A stretch of DNA of 64,000 nucleotides. Origin: Bosea sp. (in: a-proteobacteria) (lineage in GTDB: Bacteria; Pseudomonadota; Alphaproteobacteria; Rhizobiales; Beijerinckiaceae). Location: contig JAAVVV010000001.1 in the NCBI GenBank assembly GCA_023910605.1, positions 3,338,698 through 3,402,697 on the forward strand, given 5' to 3'. The notes beneath the pieces were generated by a model. It saw only the letters and a list, made by a program, of their open reading frames with translations. It ran no database searches and was not told where the DNA came from. A program made the position numbers and the translations under genes. Below, in pieces: positions 1-8,845 of this stretch. Within the stretch, counting starts at the first letter, position 1, and every line of letters begins with the position of its first letter.

Positions 1-801
1 GATCGCGAACTCCGTGCCCGCCTCCGCGCCGCCCAGATAGAGGAAAACGAACATCGCGCCCGAGACGCCGCAGAAGAAGGACGACACCGCGAAGGCCATC
101 AGCTTGGCGTTGAGCAGCTTGATGCCCATCAGCTCCGCCGCGATGTCCATGTCGCGCACCGCCATCCAGGAGCGGCCGATGCGGCCATGCACGAGGTTGG
201 ACGCGAGCCATGTCATGCCGACGACGAAGCAGAGGCAGATGAGATACTTCACCTCGAGCGAGGCGGTGGGGCCGGTGATGGGGATGCCGAAGAGCGTGCG
301 CAGCGGCACCTCGATGGCGCCCGACGGATTGTAGTTGAACAGCCACGGAATGCGCACGAAGGCCCATTGCAGGAAGAACTGCGCCGCCAGCGTCGCAACC
401 GCGAGGTAGAGCCCCTTGATTCGCAGGGACGGCAGGCCGAAGAACACGCCCACAGCCGCCGAGAAGAAGCCCGACACGAAGATCCAGATCAGGATGTTCA
501 CATCCGGGAAATAGGTCGTCAGCTTGTAGCACGCATAGGCCCCCACGCCCATGAAGCCGGCGGAGCCCAGGGAGATGAGGCCGGTGTAGCCGGTGAGGAT
601 GTTGAGCCCGATCACCGCCACCGAAAGCGCGAGAAAGGGCAGCATGATCGTCTTGAGCGTGAACTCGCTGGTGACGAAGGGCACGACAAGGAAGGCGATG
701 GCGAGGATGATGGCGATCCCGATCCGGTCCTGCCGGATGGGGAACATCGCCATGTCGGCGGCGTAAGTTGTCTTGAACTGGCCGGTTTCGCGATAGAACA
801 C
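1..801 (-). CDS. livM: Branched-chain amino acid ABC transporter permease LivM, partial
   Basis: Inner-membrane permease of a high-affinity uptake system for branched-chain amino acids or similar small carboxylates. The 267 visible codons run off the window edge, so the C-terminus is missing. The start is a GTG (VFYRETGQF), 13 bp after the livH stop, with GGAG just upstream. The sequence has repeated hydrophobic segments and the LivM-type stretches GLNILTGYTGLISLGSAGF and GLPSLRIKGLYLAVATLA. It follows livG and livH on the same strand, so it should be co-transcribed. The family assignment is firm; the substrate is inferred only from family. Confidence 0.93.
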   Translation of the reverse strand, partial: MFYRETGQFKTTYAADMAMFPIRQDRIGIAIILAIAFLVVPFVTSEFTLKTIMLPFLALSVAVIGLNILTGYTGLISLGSAGFMGVGAYACYKLTTYFPDVNILIWIFVSGFFSAAVGVFFGLPSLRIKGLYLAVATLAAQFFLQWAFVRIPWLFNYNPSGAIEVPLRTLFGIPITGPTASLEVKYLICLCFVVGMTWLASNLVHGRIGRSWMAVRDMDIAAELMGIKLLNAKLMAFAVSSFFCGVSGAMFVFLYLGGAEAGTEFAI

Positions 802-814
802 GGGTTTTCTCCGG

Positions 815-1936
815 TCAGATGCGTTCGATGATCTTCTCGCCGAACAGCCCTTGCGGACGGAACAGCAGGAAGCCAAGCGCGATGACATAGGCGAGCCACG
901 TCTCGATGCCGCCGCCGAGCAGCGGGCCCCAGTAGCCTTCGCCCATCTTCTCGCCGATGCCGATGATGAGCCCGCCGACGATGGCGCCGGGCACCGAGGT
1001 GAAGCCGCCGAGGATCAGCACCGGCAGCGCCTTCAGCGCGATGATCTCCAGCGCGAAGGACACATCCGAGCGCGCGCCCCACATGATGCCCGTCACCAGC
1101 GCGACGACGCCGGCGGTGAACCAGACGATGACCCAGATCTGGTTGAGCGAGATGCCGACGGAGAGCGCCGCCTTGTGGCTGTCCGCGACGGCGCGGAGCG
1201 CGCGGCCGATGCGGGTGTACTGGAAGAAGAAGGCGAGGCCCGCGATCATCAGCGAGGCGATGACGGCGGCCGCCACGTCGAGATGCTGGATGTTGACCCG
1301 GCCGCCGAGGATGTTGAACTGGGTCGAGCCCATTGGCAGGCCGAGCTGAGCGGTGATCATCACCTTCGGGTTGCCGCCGAAGATGTACTCGCCGAAGCCG
1401 ATGAGGAAGTAGGTCAGCCCCACCGTGGCCATCAGCATGATGATCTCGTTCTGGTTGACCAGCGGCCGGAGCACGATGCGCTCCACCAGCCAGGCCAGCA
1501 CGAACATGGTGCCGATCGCGATGAAGAGCGCCAGGATCGCCACCGCAGTGCCCGGAGGCAGGCCGAAATCGCGCGTCATGATCTCGTACGATCCGACCAG
1601 AGTCAGCGCCGAGAACACCACCATGATGCCCTGCGCGAAGTTGAACACGCCGGACGCCTTGAAGATCAGCACGAAGCCGAGAGCGATCAGCGCGTAGAGC
1701 ACGCCTGCGACGAGGCCCTCCCAGATGGTCTGGACGAACAGATCCGGCAGTTCCCACATGTCGATGAAGGGAGATGCCAGCACCTTGTGGCCTGCGGAAC
1801 CGCGCGGCATCGCGCCGGACTGGACCAGAACGGCCACGAGCAGGGCCAACGCGCCGAAGGCTCCTAGCACCTTGAGAAGGCCCATCATCGCCGGCGAGAG
1901 CAGAGGCTTGGCCGGAGCGGTCTGTGCGAGGGACAT
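815..1936 (-). CDS. livH: Branched-chain amino acid ABC transporter permease LivH
   Basis: Second membrane subunit of the Liv-type importer, 373 aa, longer at the N-terminus than E. coli LivH (about 308 aa). A first hydrophobic segment lies near residues 18-42, followed by the LivH core beginning around residue 60 (GLVAGVLYALIALGFVLIFK). The stretch VLILGGFTSVPGAIVGGLIIG near the C-terminus is typical of the family. The ATG is preceded by GAGG at a good distance. It lies between livG (10 bp gap) and livM (13 bp gap). The extra N-terminal segment occurs in livH genes paired with acyl-CoA ligases; the real substrate may be an organic acid rather than leucine. Confidence 0.93.
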   Translation of the reverse strand: MSLAQTAPAKPLLSPAMMGLLKVLGAFGALALLVAVLVQSGAMPRGSAGHKVLASPFIDMWELPDLFVQTIWEGLVAGVLYALIALGFVLIFKASGVFNFAQGIMVVFSALTLVGSYEIMTRDFGLPPGTAVAILALFIAIGTMFVLAWLVERIVLRPLVNQNEIIMLMATVGLTYFLIGFGEYIFGGNPKVMITAQLGLPMGSTQFNILGGRVNIQHLDVAAAVIASLMIAGLAFFFQYTRIGRALRAVADSHKAALSVGISLNQIWVIVWFTAGVVALVTGIMWGARSDVSFALEIIALKALPVLILGGFTSVPGAIVGGLIIGIGEKMGEGYWGPLLGGGIETWLAYVIALGFLLFRPQGLFGEKIIERI

Positions 1937-1946
1937 CAGATCATCC

Positions 1947-2762
1947 TCAATGCGCCACGCCGAGATAGGCGTCGATCACGGCCTGGTCCGCCTTCACCGC
2001 CTCGGGCACGCCATCGGCGATCTTGCGGCCATATTCGAGCACCACGACACGGTCGGACAGGTCCATGACCACGCCCATGTCATGCTCGATCAGCGCGATG
2101 GTGGTGCCGAAGGACTGGTTCACATCGAGGATGAAGCGGCACATGTCCTCTTTCTCCTCGAGATTCATGCCGGCCATCGGCTCGTCGAGCAGCAGCAACT
2201 CCGGCTCCATCGCCAGCGCCCGGCCAAGCTCGACACGCTTTTGCAGGCCATAGGGCAGCTTGCCCACCGGCACCTTGCGGATGGCCTGGATCTCAAGGAA
2301 GTCGATGATGTCCTCGACCTTGCGGCGGTGCTCGATCTCCTCGGCCATCGCCGGCCCATGGCGCAGAAGCTGCCAGAAAAGGCCGACATTCATCTTCAGC
2401 GTGCGCCCGGTCATGATGTTGTCGAGCGTGGTCATGCCCTTGAACAGCGCCACGTTCTGGAAGGTGCGGGCGATGCCGGATGAGGCCGCCTCGTGCGGGC
2501 GCACCTTCTGGCGGCGCACGCCCCTGTAGGTGATGTGTCCTTCCTGCGGGAAATAGAACCCGTTGATGCAATTGAGCATCGAGGTCTTGCCCGCCCCGTT
2601 GGGGCCGATGATGGCACGGACCTCACCCTTCCTGATGTCGAAGGAGACGTCCGAGATCGCCTTCACGCCACCGAAGCGGAGCGAGACATTCTCGACCGAG
2701 AGAAGGACATCGCCCTTGGCGATGCCCGATTGCGCGGCCGTCGTGGGGGACACGTGCAGCAT
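1947..2762 (-). CDS. livG: Branched-chain amino acid ABC transporter ATP-binding protein LivG
   Basis: Cytoplasmic ATPase subunit, 271 aa. Walker A GPNGAGKT is at residues 53-60, the signature region LPYGLQKRVELGRAL at about 169-183, and Walker B LLLLDEP at about 189-195. The end ALIEHDMGVVMDLSDRVVVL is the usual LivG H-loop and C-terminal region. Its ATG shares a base with the TGA of the upstream acyl-CoA ligase gene, which indicates translational coupling. A second ATPase (LivF) and a binding protein would be expected beyond the window edge. Confidence 0.95.
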   Translation of the reverse strand: MLHVSPTTAAQSGIAKGDVLLSVENVSLRFGGVKAISDVSFDIRKGEVRAIIGPNGAGKTSMLNCINGFYFPQEGHITYRGVRRQKVRPHEAASSGIARTFQNVALFKGMTTLDNIMTGRTLKMNVGLFWQLLRHGPAMAEEIEHRRKVEDIIDFLEIQAIRKVPVGKLPYGLQKRVELGRALAMEPELLLLDEPMAGMNLEEKEDMCRFILDVNQSFGTTIALIEHDMGVVMDLSDRVVVLEYGRKIADGVPEAVKADQAVIDAYLGVAH

Positions 2763-4756
2763 CAGGCGGCCTTCTCCATCTTGCCCGGCTGGGCGGGTGT
2801 GGTGGCGGGAAACTGCCTGGCATCGCGCACCTTCACGCGGGCGGAGATCACGCCTTTGCGGCCGTCCTCGAAGGTCACTTCCGTCGAGATGTCCGCCTCG
2901 TCGGAGCCGTCATAGAGCGCCTTCACCAGCGGGGCGTAGCGCTCCGCCACGAAGCCGCGGCGCACCTTCTGCGTGCGGGTCAGTTCGCCATCGTCCGCGT
3001 CCAGTTCCTTGTGGAGGATCAGGAAGCGCCTGATCTGCGCCGCCGCCATCATGGGCTCGGCGGCCAGCAGCGCGTTCACCTCGTCCACATGGGCGGCGAT
3101 GATGTCGTAGACCTGCGGATGCTGGGCCAGTTCCTGGTAGGAGCCATAGACGACATTGTTGCGCTCGGCCCAGTTGCCCACGGCGGTCAGGTCGATGTTG
3201 ATGAATGTCGTCACGAAAGCCTCGCCCTGCCCGAAGGCGACGACCTCCTTGACGTTGGGGAAGAATTTCAGCCGGTTCTCGATGTATTTCGGCGCGAACA
3301 GATCACCCGATCTCAGCTTGGAGACATCCTTGGCGCGGTCGATGATCTTGAGATGGCCCGTGCCCACCTCGAAGAAGCCGGCATCGCCCGTGCGCACGAA
3401 GCCGTCGGGCGTCATCGTCTCGGCGGTCTTCTCGGCATCCTTGTAGTAGCCGATGAACTGGCCCGGCGAGCGATACAGGACTTCGCCCGTGCCCTCCTCG
3501 ATGCGGATCTCGACATTGGGCGTGGCCGGCCCCACCGTGTCGGCGCGTATCTGCCCGTCGGGCTGCGCGGTGACATAGAGAAACGCCTCCGTCTGCCCGT
3601 AAAGCTGCTTGAGGTTCATGCCGAGCGAGCGGTAAAACGAGAACAGCTCCGGCCCGATAGCCTCGCCCGCCGTGTAGGCGGTGCGCACCTTGGAAAAGCC
3701 GAGCGCATTCTTGAGGGGCGCATAGACCAGCAGATTGCCCAGCCCGTAGGACAGCCGCGCCGTGACCGGCACCGGCTCGCCGTTGAGGATCTTCTCGCCC
3801 CACTGCTTCGCCACGGCGATGTAGTGGTGGAACATCTTCTTCTTGAGGCTGCTGGCATCCTCCATGCGGATCATCACCCGCGTCAGCAGGTTCTCGAACA
3901 CGCGCGGCGGTGCGAAATAGAAGGTCGGCCCGATCTCCTTGAGGTCCGCCTGCGCAGTGTCGGCGCTTTCCGGGCAGGCCGTGCAGAAGCCGGCGACGAG
4001 CCCCTGCGCGAAGTTGAGGTAATGATCGCCCACCCAGGCCAGCGGCAGATAGGCGAGCACTTCGTCGGTGTCGTTGAGTCCGTCGAATTTGACCGTGTCG
4101 GTCGCCGCCGCGATGGAGCGGCCGGCCGAGAGCATGACGCCCTTCGAGCGGCCCGTGGTGCCTGAGGTGTAGAGGATGATCGAGAGGTCATCGCCCTTGC
4201 CCGCATCGATCTGCGCATCAAGCGCCGCCCCGACGTCAGGCCCTTCAGAGAGGCGCGCGCGGCCCGTCGCGATCACGGACCCGATCGGATGAAGATGGGT
4301 GTGGTCGTAGTCGCGAAGCCCACGGCCCCAATCATAAAGCAGCGTCTTGAGCTTGGGCACGCGCTCGGATACGGAGAGCAGCTTGTCGACCTGCTCCTGG
4401 TCCTGCACGGCCGCGAAGCTCACCTCCGCATGATCGAGCACATAGGCGAGTTCGTCGGCAATCGCGTCGGAATAGACCGGCACCGGAACGGCGCCGATCA
4501 TCTGTGCGGCCATCATCGACCAGTAAAGCCTGGGCCGGTTTGCGCCGACGATGGCGATCTTGTCGCCGCGCGCGAGCCCGAGAGCCTTCAGGCCGACGCC
4601 ATAGGCCCGGACGGTCTCATAGACCTCTGCCCAGTCCCAGGACTGCCAGATGCCGAGATCCTTGTGACGGAACGCGGTGCGCGAGCCGCGCACCTGCGCG
4701 TTCCGTCGCAGCAGCTTCGGAAACGTATCCAACGCATCGGTCGCCGGTTTCGCCAA
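2762..4756 (-). CDS. AMP-dependent acyl-CoA synthetase/ligase
   Basis: Adenylate-forming enzyme of 664 aa that activates a carboxylic acid to an acyl-CoA through an acyl-AMP. The AMP-binding P-loop YTSGTTGRSKG is at residues 196-206, followed by LPLAWVGDH, the core YGQTEA and the hinge-region TGDAGFFEVGTGHLKIIDRAKD. Length and the long C-terminal part match the long-chain fatty acid (FAA1-like) group. The start appears to be TTG, with AGGGAGG about 8 bp upstream; no ATG fits as well. It is the first gene of the Liv-type transporter operon, so the ligase may activate the imported acid. The substrate cannot be read from the sequence. Confidence 0.92.
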   Translation of the reverse strand: MAKPATDALDTFPKLLRRNAQVRGSRTAFRHKDLGIWQSWDWAEVYETVRAYGVGLKALGLARGDKIAIVGANRPRLYWSMMAAQMIGAVPVPVYSDAIADELAYVLDHAEVSFAAVQDQEQVDKLLSVSERVPKLKTLLYDWGRGLRDYDHTHLHPIGSVIATGRARLSEGPDVGAALDAQIDAGKGDDLSIILYTSGTTGRSKGVMLSAGRSIAAATDTVKFDGLNDTDEVLAYLPLAWVGDHYLNFAQGLVAGFCTACPESADTAQADLKEIGPTFYFAPPRVFENLLTRVMIRMEDASSLKKKMFHHYIAVAKQWGEKILNGEPVPVTARLSYGLGNLLVYAPLKNALGFSKVRTAYTAGEAIGPELFSFYRSLGMNLKQLYGQTEAFLYVTAQPDGQIRADTVGPATPNVEIRIEEGTGEVLYRSPGQFIGYYKDAEKTAETMTPDGFVRTGDAGFFEVGTGHLKIIDRAKDVSKLRSGDLFAPKYIENRLKFFPNVKEVVAFGQGEAFVTTFINIDLTAVGNWAERNNVVYGSYQELAQHPQVYDIIAAHVDEVNALLAAEPMMAAAQIRRFLILHKELDADDGELTRTQKVRRGFVAERYAPLVKALYDGSDEADISTEVTFEDGRKGVISARVKVRDARQFPATTPAQPGKMEKAA

Positions 4757-4820
4757 CGTCCGTCCTCCCTGTGCAAGCAGGCCTTTGCGGCCCGCAATGT
4801 CGCTTGAAGCGCTCTTGTCT

Positions 4821-4838
4821 GGTTTCGAATGAAACCAA
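4821..4838. promoter_or_regulatory. Palindrome upstream of the ligase-liv operon, possible operator
   Basis: A perfect inverted repeat TGGTTTC-GAAT-GAAACCA lies about 65 bp before the ligase start, in the only intergenic space available for the operon promoter. Symmetric sites of this size are typical of TetR-type repressors, which often control ligase-liv operons. The regulator is not in the window, so this is an inference. Confidence 0.4.
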
Positions 4839-5011
4839 TTGGCCGTGGGTCAAGCCCCGGCATCGCCAGACCATACTGACAAGCACGATGGGAGCAAGCC
4901 TAGACTTTGTGCGCAAATGCGCGCACCGTCCCGGCATAACCGCCGGAACCGGTGCAAAAATGAGTGGCTAACTCTGCGTAAGTCTAAAGCCTCGTCAGGC
5001 GGACAGGGCGC

Positions 5012-8000
5012 TCATTCCGCAGCCTGCGACAGCGGCGCAGCCGTCTCGCCGCTGCGCCAGCGCCCCATCAGTTCGGCCTCCTCGCCCTTGGCCTGCTTGA
5101 GGTGCCGTTCCTTGACATGGCCGAAGCCGCGGATCTTCTCCGGGATCGAGGCGAGGGCGACAGCGAGCGGCAGATTGCTGACGGCGAGGCCCTTGAGCAG
5201 TTCGCCCAAGAGGTCGTGGTAGTCTGCAACAAGCTGCCGCTCTGTCCGGCGCTCATGGGTGTAGCCGAACGGATCGAAGGCTGTGCCGCGCAGGCCCTTG
5301 AGCTTCGCGAGCATCTTGAATGCACCCATCATCCAGGGACCGAAGGTCATCTTGCGCGGCGCCCCCGTCACCGGATCGGCCTTGGCCAGAAGCGGCGGCG
5401 CGAGGTGGATATTGAAGCGCATCCTGTCGCCCTGGAAGGTGGCGGCGACCTGGTTGAGGAAGGCGCCATCGGTGTAGAGCCGCGCCACCTCATATTCATC
5501 CTTGTAGGCCATCAGCTTGAAGCCGTAGCGCGCCACGGCCTCGGCCAGCGCCGTGGAGCCGGGCATGACGCGCTCTTCGGCCTCGCGCACGCGGTCCACC
5601 AGCGCGGCGTAGCGCGCGGCATAGGCGGCGTTCTGATAACCCGTCAGGTGCTCGACGCGGCGCGCGATGATCTCGTCGAGGCTCTGGGACATGTGCCGCG
5701 CAGCCGTCGGAGCCTTGGCCACGCCGAGGAAGGCCGCAAGCGCCGCCGGATCATGCGCGGCCCTGCGTCCGAGCGTGAAGGCCTGAAGGTTCATCTTCAC
5801 CGCTTCGCCGTTGAGCTCGATCGCCCGCTCGAGGCTGGCTCGCGAGAGCGGAATGCCGCCAAGCTGCCAAGCATAGCCCATGATGAACATGTTGGCCGCG
5901 ATGGCGTTGCCGAGCAGGCCGACGGCCGCGCCCGTCGCATCAATGAAATGGCTGTGCGCGCGCCCCGCCGCCGAGAGCACCGAACGCTTGATGCGTTCGC
6001 TCGGCAGCGAGAAATCGGCATTGCGTGTGAAGTCGCCGGGCAGGAACTCCGCCGTGTTGCACAAGACCAGCGTGTCATCCTTGCGCACTGCCGCGAGCAC
6101 CTTTTTCGAGCCTGTCACGATCAGGTCGCAGCCGAGCACGAGGTCGGCCTGTCCGGCCGCGACGCGGATGGCATGGATATCCTCGGGCCGGGGTGCGAGG
6201 CGGACATGGCTGAACACCGCCCCGCCCTTCTGCGCGAGGCCCGCCATGTCGATCATGCCGCAGCCCTTGCCTTCGAGATGGGCCGCCATGCCAAGGATGG
6301 CGCCGATGGTCACGACGCCCGTGCCCCCCACGCCGGTGACGATCACGGCATAGTTGCCGGTCAACGCAGGAACCACCGGCTCCGGCAGCGGGCCATTGCC
6401 CAGCCCGCCCTCATTTCCCTTCGGCACGTCCGCCTTCTTCGGCTGGGCGCCCTCGACTGTCACGAATGACGGGCAGAAGCCGTTGACGCAGGAGAAGTCC
6501 TTGTTGCAGTTCGACTGATCGATCTGGCGCTTGCGCCCGAACTCGGTTTCCAGCGGCTGCACCGAGACGCAGTTGGACTTCACGCCGCAATCGCCGCAGC
6601 CCTCGCAGACCAGTTCGTTGATGATCACCCGCCTGTCGGGATCGGGGTAGTCGCCGCGCTTGCGGCGGCGGCGCTTCTCGGTGGCGCAGGTCTGGTCGTA
6701 GAGCAGCAGGCTGACGCCCGGCACGGTGGCCAGCTCGCGCTGCACGGCTTCGAGATCGTCGCGATGATGGAAGGTCGTGGCCGCAGGCCACTGGATGCCG
6801 CTCGGATACTTGCCGGGCTCGTCGGACACCACAGCAACCCGGCCAACGCCCTCTGCAGCGATCTGCTGGGCCATCTGCCAGGGCTTGAGCCCGCCTTCCG
6901 CCGCCTGCCCGCCCGTCATGGCCACGGCGTCGTTGTACAGCAGCTTGTAGGTGACGTTGACGCCCGCTGCGACCGCCCAGCGGATCGCAAGCGAGCCCGA
7001 ATGGGTGTAGGTGCCGTCGCCGAGGTTCTGGAAGACATGGCCCCGTGTCGAGAAGGGGGCCTCACCGATCCAGTTGGCGCCCTCGCCGCCCATCTGCGTG
7101 AAGCCGTCCGTGTCGCGGTGCATCCATTGCACCATGTAATGGCACCCGATGCCCGCATAGGCGCGCATGCCCTCGGGCACCACGGTCGATGAATTGTGCG
7201 GGCAGCCCGAACAGAAATAGGGCGTGCGGCGCGCATGTTCCTGCACCTCGGCGAGCTTGCCCTGCACGGCCGCGATAGCCTCCAGTCGCCGCGAAAGATC
7301 CGCATCGCCGGCATGGCGCAGCAACCTCAGGCCCAGCGCGATGGCGATCTCGTTGGGGTCGAGCGCGCCATGGACGGGAAACAGCCACTCTCCGTTCTCG
7401 TCCTTCTTGCCGATCACGGTGGGCTGGTGCCGCGAGCCGTAAAGCTCCTCGCGCACCTGAACCTCGATCAGCGAGCGCTTCTCCTCGACCACCATGATGA
7501 GGTCGAGCCCTGCGGCGAATTCCTCGAGCACGTCGCGGCCGATCGGCCAGGGGCAGCCGATCTTGAGCAGCCTCAGCCCCAGATCGTTGGCGCGGACCTC
7601 GTCGATGCCGAGGTCATCCATGGCCTGGCGCACGTCGAGATAGGACTTGCCGACCGTGATGATGCCGATCTTTGCGTTCGGACCGCCGGAGGAGATCGTC
7701 TGGTTGATGTTGTTGGCCTTGAGGTAGGCCAGGATGGCGGCGCGCTTGTGGATGTGGAGGCGCTTCTCCTGATCGAGGAAATCGTCGGGGGTGCGGATAT
7801 TCAGCCCGCCCGGCGGCATCGCGAAATCGGGAATGACGACCTTCACCCGGTCGAGCGAGCCATCCACTGAGGATGTCGACTCGATGTTGTCCTTGACGCA
7901 TTTGAGCCCGACCCACACGCCTGCGAACCGCGACAGCGCGATGCCGTGAAGCCCGTAGTCGAGGATTTCCTGCACCCCGGCCGGGTTCAGCACCGGCATC

Positions 8001-8536
8001 ATGCGGTCGACGAAGACGAACTCGGTCTGGTGCGCGTTGGTCGAGCTTTCCGCCGTGTGGTCGTCGCCCATCAGCGCGATCACGCCGCCATGCCTGGAGG
8101 TGCCGGCCATGTTGGCGTGGCGGAAGACATCGCCCGAGCGGTCCACGCCCGGCCCCTTGCCATACCACAGGGCGAACACGCCATCATGCTTGCCTTCGCC
8201 GCGCATCTCGGCCTGCTGCGCGCCCCATACGGCCGTGGCGGCCAGATCCTCGTTGAGGCCCGGCTGGAAATGGATGCTGGCGGGTTTCAGCACCTTGGCG
8301 GCGCGCAGGAGCTGGGTGTCGAGCCCGCCCAGCGGCGAGCCGCGATAGCCCGAGACGAAGCCTGCGGTGTTCAGCCCCGCGCGCTCGTCGCGGGCCTTCT
8401 GCATCAGCAGCAGCCGCGAGATCGCCTGAGTTCCCGTCATGAAGACGCGGGATTTGCCGAGGTCATACTTGTCGTCGAGCGAGACGGCTCCAGCCGGCTC
8501 GGACCGCGCGGGGCCTGTGTCCAGCGTCTTGTCCAT
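5012..8536 (-). CDS. Indolepyruvate ferredoxin oxidoreductase family protein (fused alpha-beta)
   Basis: Large thiamine-diphosphate iron-sulfur enzyme, 1174 aa, which oxidatively decarboxylates aryl pyruvates from aromatic amino acid breakdown to acyl-CoA. The N-terminal pyrimidine-binding half (YRGSPLGGLDTQL), the central TPP-binding part (GIGCHYMVQWM, GGEGANWIGEAPFS) and the C-terminal gamma-type domain (TGVGGTGVVTIGAILGMAAH) are on one chain. Two cysteine clusters, CEGCGDC near residue 645 and CNKDFSC near 680, can hold Fe-S clusters. I chose the ATG at 8536, which has GGGAGG upstream, over a longer reading starting at 8599. The fused architecture is common in alphaproteobacteria. It stands alone, with a perfect palindrome 73 bp upstream. 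Confidence 0.93.
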   Translation of the reverse strand: MDKTLDTGPARSEPAGAVSLDDKYDLGKSRVFMTGTQAISRLLLMQKARDERAGLNTAGFVSGYRGSPLGGLDTQLLRAAKVLKPASIHFQPGLNEDLAATAVWGAQQAEMRGEGKHDGVFALWYGKGPGVDRSGDVFRHANMAGTSRHGGVIALMGDDHTAESSTNAHQTEFVFVDRMMPVLNPAGVQEILDYGLHGIALSRFAGVWVGLKCVKDNIESTSSVDGSLDRVKVVIPDFAMPPGGLNIRTPDDFLDQEKRLHIHKRAAILAYLKANNINQTISSGGPNAKIGIITVGKSYLDVRQAMDDLGIDEVRANDLGLRLLKIGCPWPIGRDVLEEFAAGLDLIMVVEEKRSLIEVQVREELYGSRHQPTVIGKKDENGEWLFPVHGALDPNEIAIALGLRLLRHAGDADLSRRLEAIAAVQGKLAEVQEHARRTPYFCSGCPHNSSTVVPEGMRAYAGIGCHYMVQWMHRDTDGFTQMGGEGANWIGEAPFSTRGHVFQNLGDGTYTHSGSLAIRWAVAAGVNVTYKLLYNDAVAMTGGQAAEGGLKPWQMAQQIAAEGVGRVAVVSDEPGKYPSGIQWPAATTFHHRDDLEAVQRELATVPGVSLLLYDQTCATEKRRRRKRGDYPDPDRRVIINELVCEGCGDCGVKSNCVSVQPLETEFGRKRQIDQSNCNKDFSCVNGFCPSFVTVEGAQPKKADVPKGNEGGLGNGPLPEPVVPALTGNYAVIVTGVGGTGVVTIGAILGMAAHLEGKGCGMIDMAGLAQKGGAVFSHVRLAPRPEDIHAIRVAAGQADLVLGCDLIVTGSKKVLAAVRKDDTLVLCNTAEFLPGDFTRNADFSLPSERIKRSVLSAAGRAHSHFIDATGAAVGLLGNAIAANMFIMGYAWQLGGIPLSRASLERAIELNGEAVKMNLQAFTLGRRAAHDPAALAAFLGVAKAPTAARHMSQSLDEIIARRVEHLTGYQNAAYAARYAALVDRVREAEERVMPGSTALAEAVARYGFKLMAYKDEYEVARLYTDGAFLNQVAATFQGDRMRFNIHLAPPLLAKADPVTGAPRKMTFGPWMMGAFKMLAKLKGLRGTAFDPFGYTHERRTERQLVADYHDLLGELLKGLAVSNLPLAVALASIPEKIRGFGHVKERHLKQAKGEEAELMGRWRSGETAAPLSQAAE

Positions 8537-8608
8537 CACCCGAACCTCCCGTCCAGACTGTGTGCGTCGCACCGCCGGTTTGCAACAGGTTAACCCCATC
8601 CCGGTCTT

Positions 8609-8639
8609 GTGAATATGTCAGTAATGCTGACATATTCAC
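8609..8639. promoter_or_regulatory. Perfect 13-bp inverted repeat, possible operator
   Basis: The arms GTGAATATGTCAG and CTGACATATTCAC are exact reverse complements separated by TAATG. The element lies 73 bp upstream of the oxidoreductase start on the minus strand and about 207 bp upstream of the DUF1007 gene on the plus strand. It is AT-rich against a GC-rich background and has no T-run, so an operator is more likely than a terminator. The cognate regulator is unknown. Confidence 0.55.
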
Positions 8640-8845
8640 TGCCGCCCGTCAACGGCATTGCCACCAGGCGCCGCCGCGTTCGCCACCTTTCAGCCCCGAT
8701 TTGGCGGCAAGGGATACGTAACCATCGCAACTGCGCCTGGCCTGCGCACCTTGCCTTTGCGCCTGGGGTGCCCTCAGACGCTTTCATGGCAGTTCACTCT
8801 TCGTTAACCATAAATCGTCAGCGTCGTTCCCGCCTTCTCCCAGCC
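8640..8845. other. Intergenic region between divergent genes
   Basis: This stretch separates the palindrome from the DUF1007 gene. I see no tRNA, no cobalamin riboswitch elements and no convincing small gene. It contains CGTTAACCATAAA at about 8803-8815, a common upstream motif in this group of bacteria, and presumably the promoter of the DUF1007-NicO pair. Confidence 0.5.

Noticed and set aside
8803..8820. CtrA binding site at TTAACCATAAATC
   Set aside because: The second TTAA half at the required spacing is missing.
8640..8845. Cobalamin riboswitch before the DUF1007-NicO genes
   Set aside because: The conserved B12-box and other riboswitch core elements are not found.
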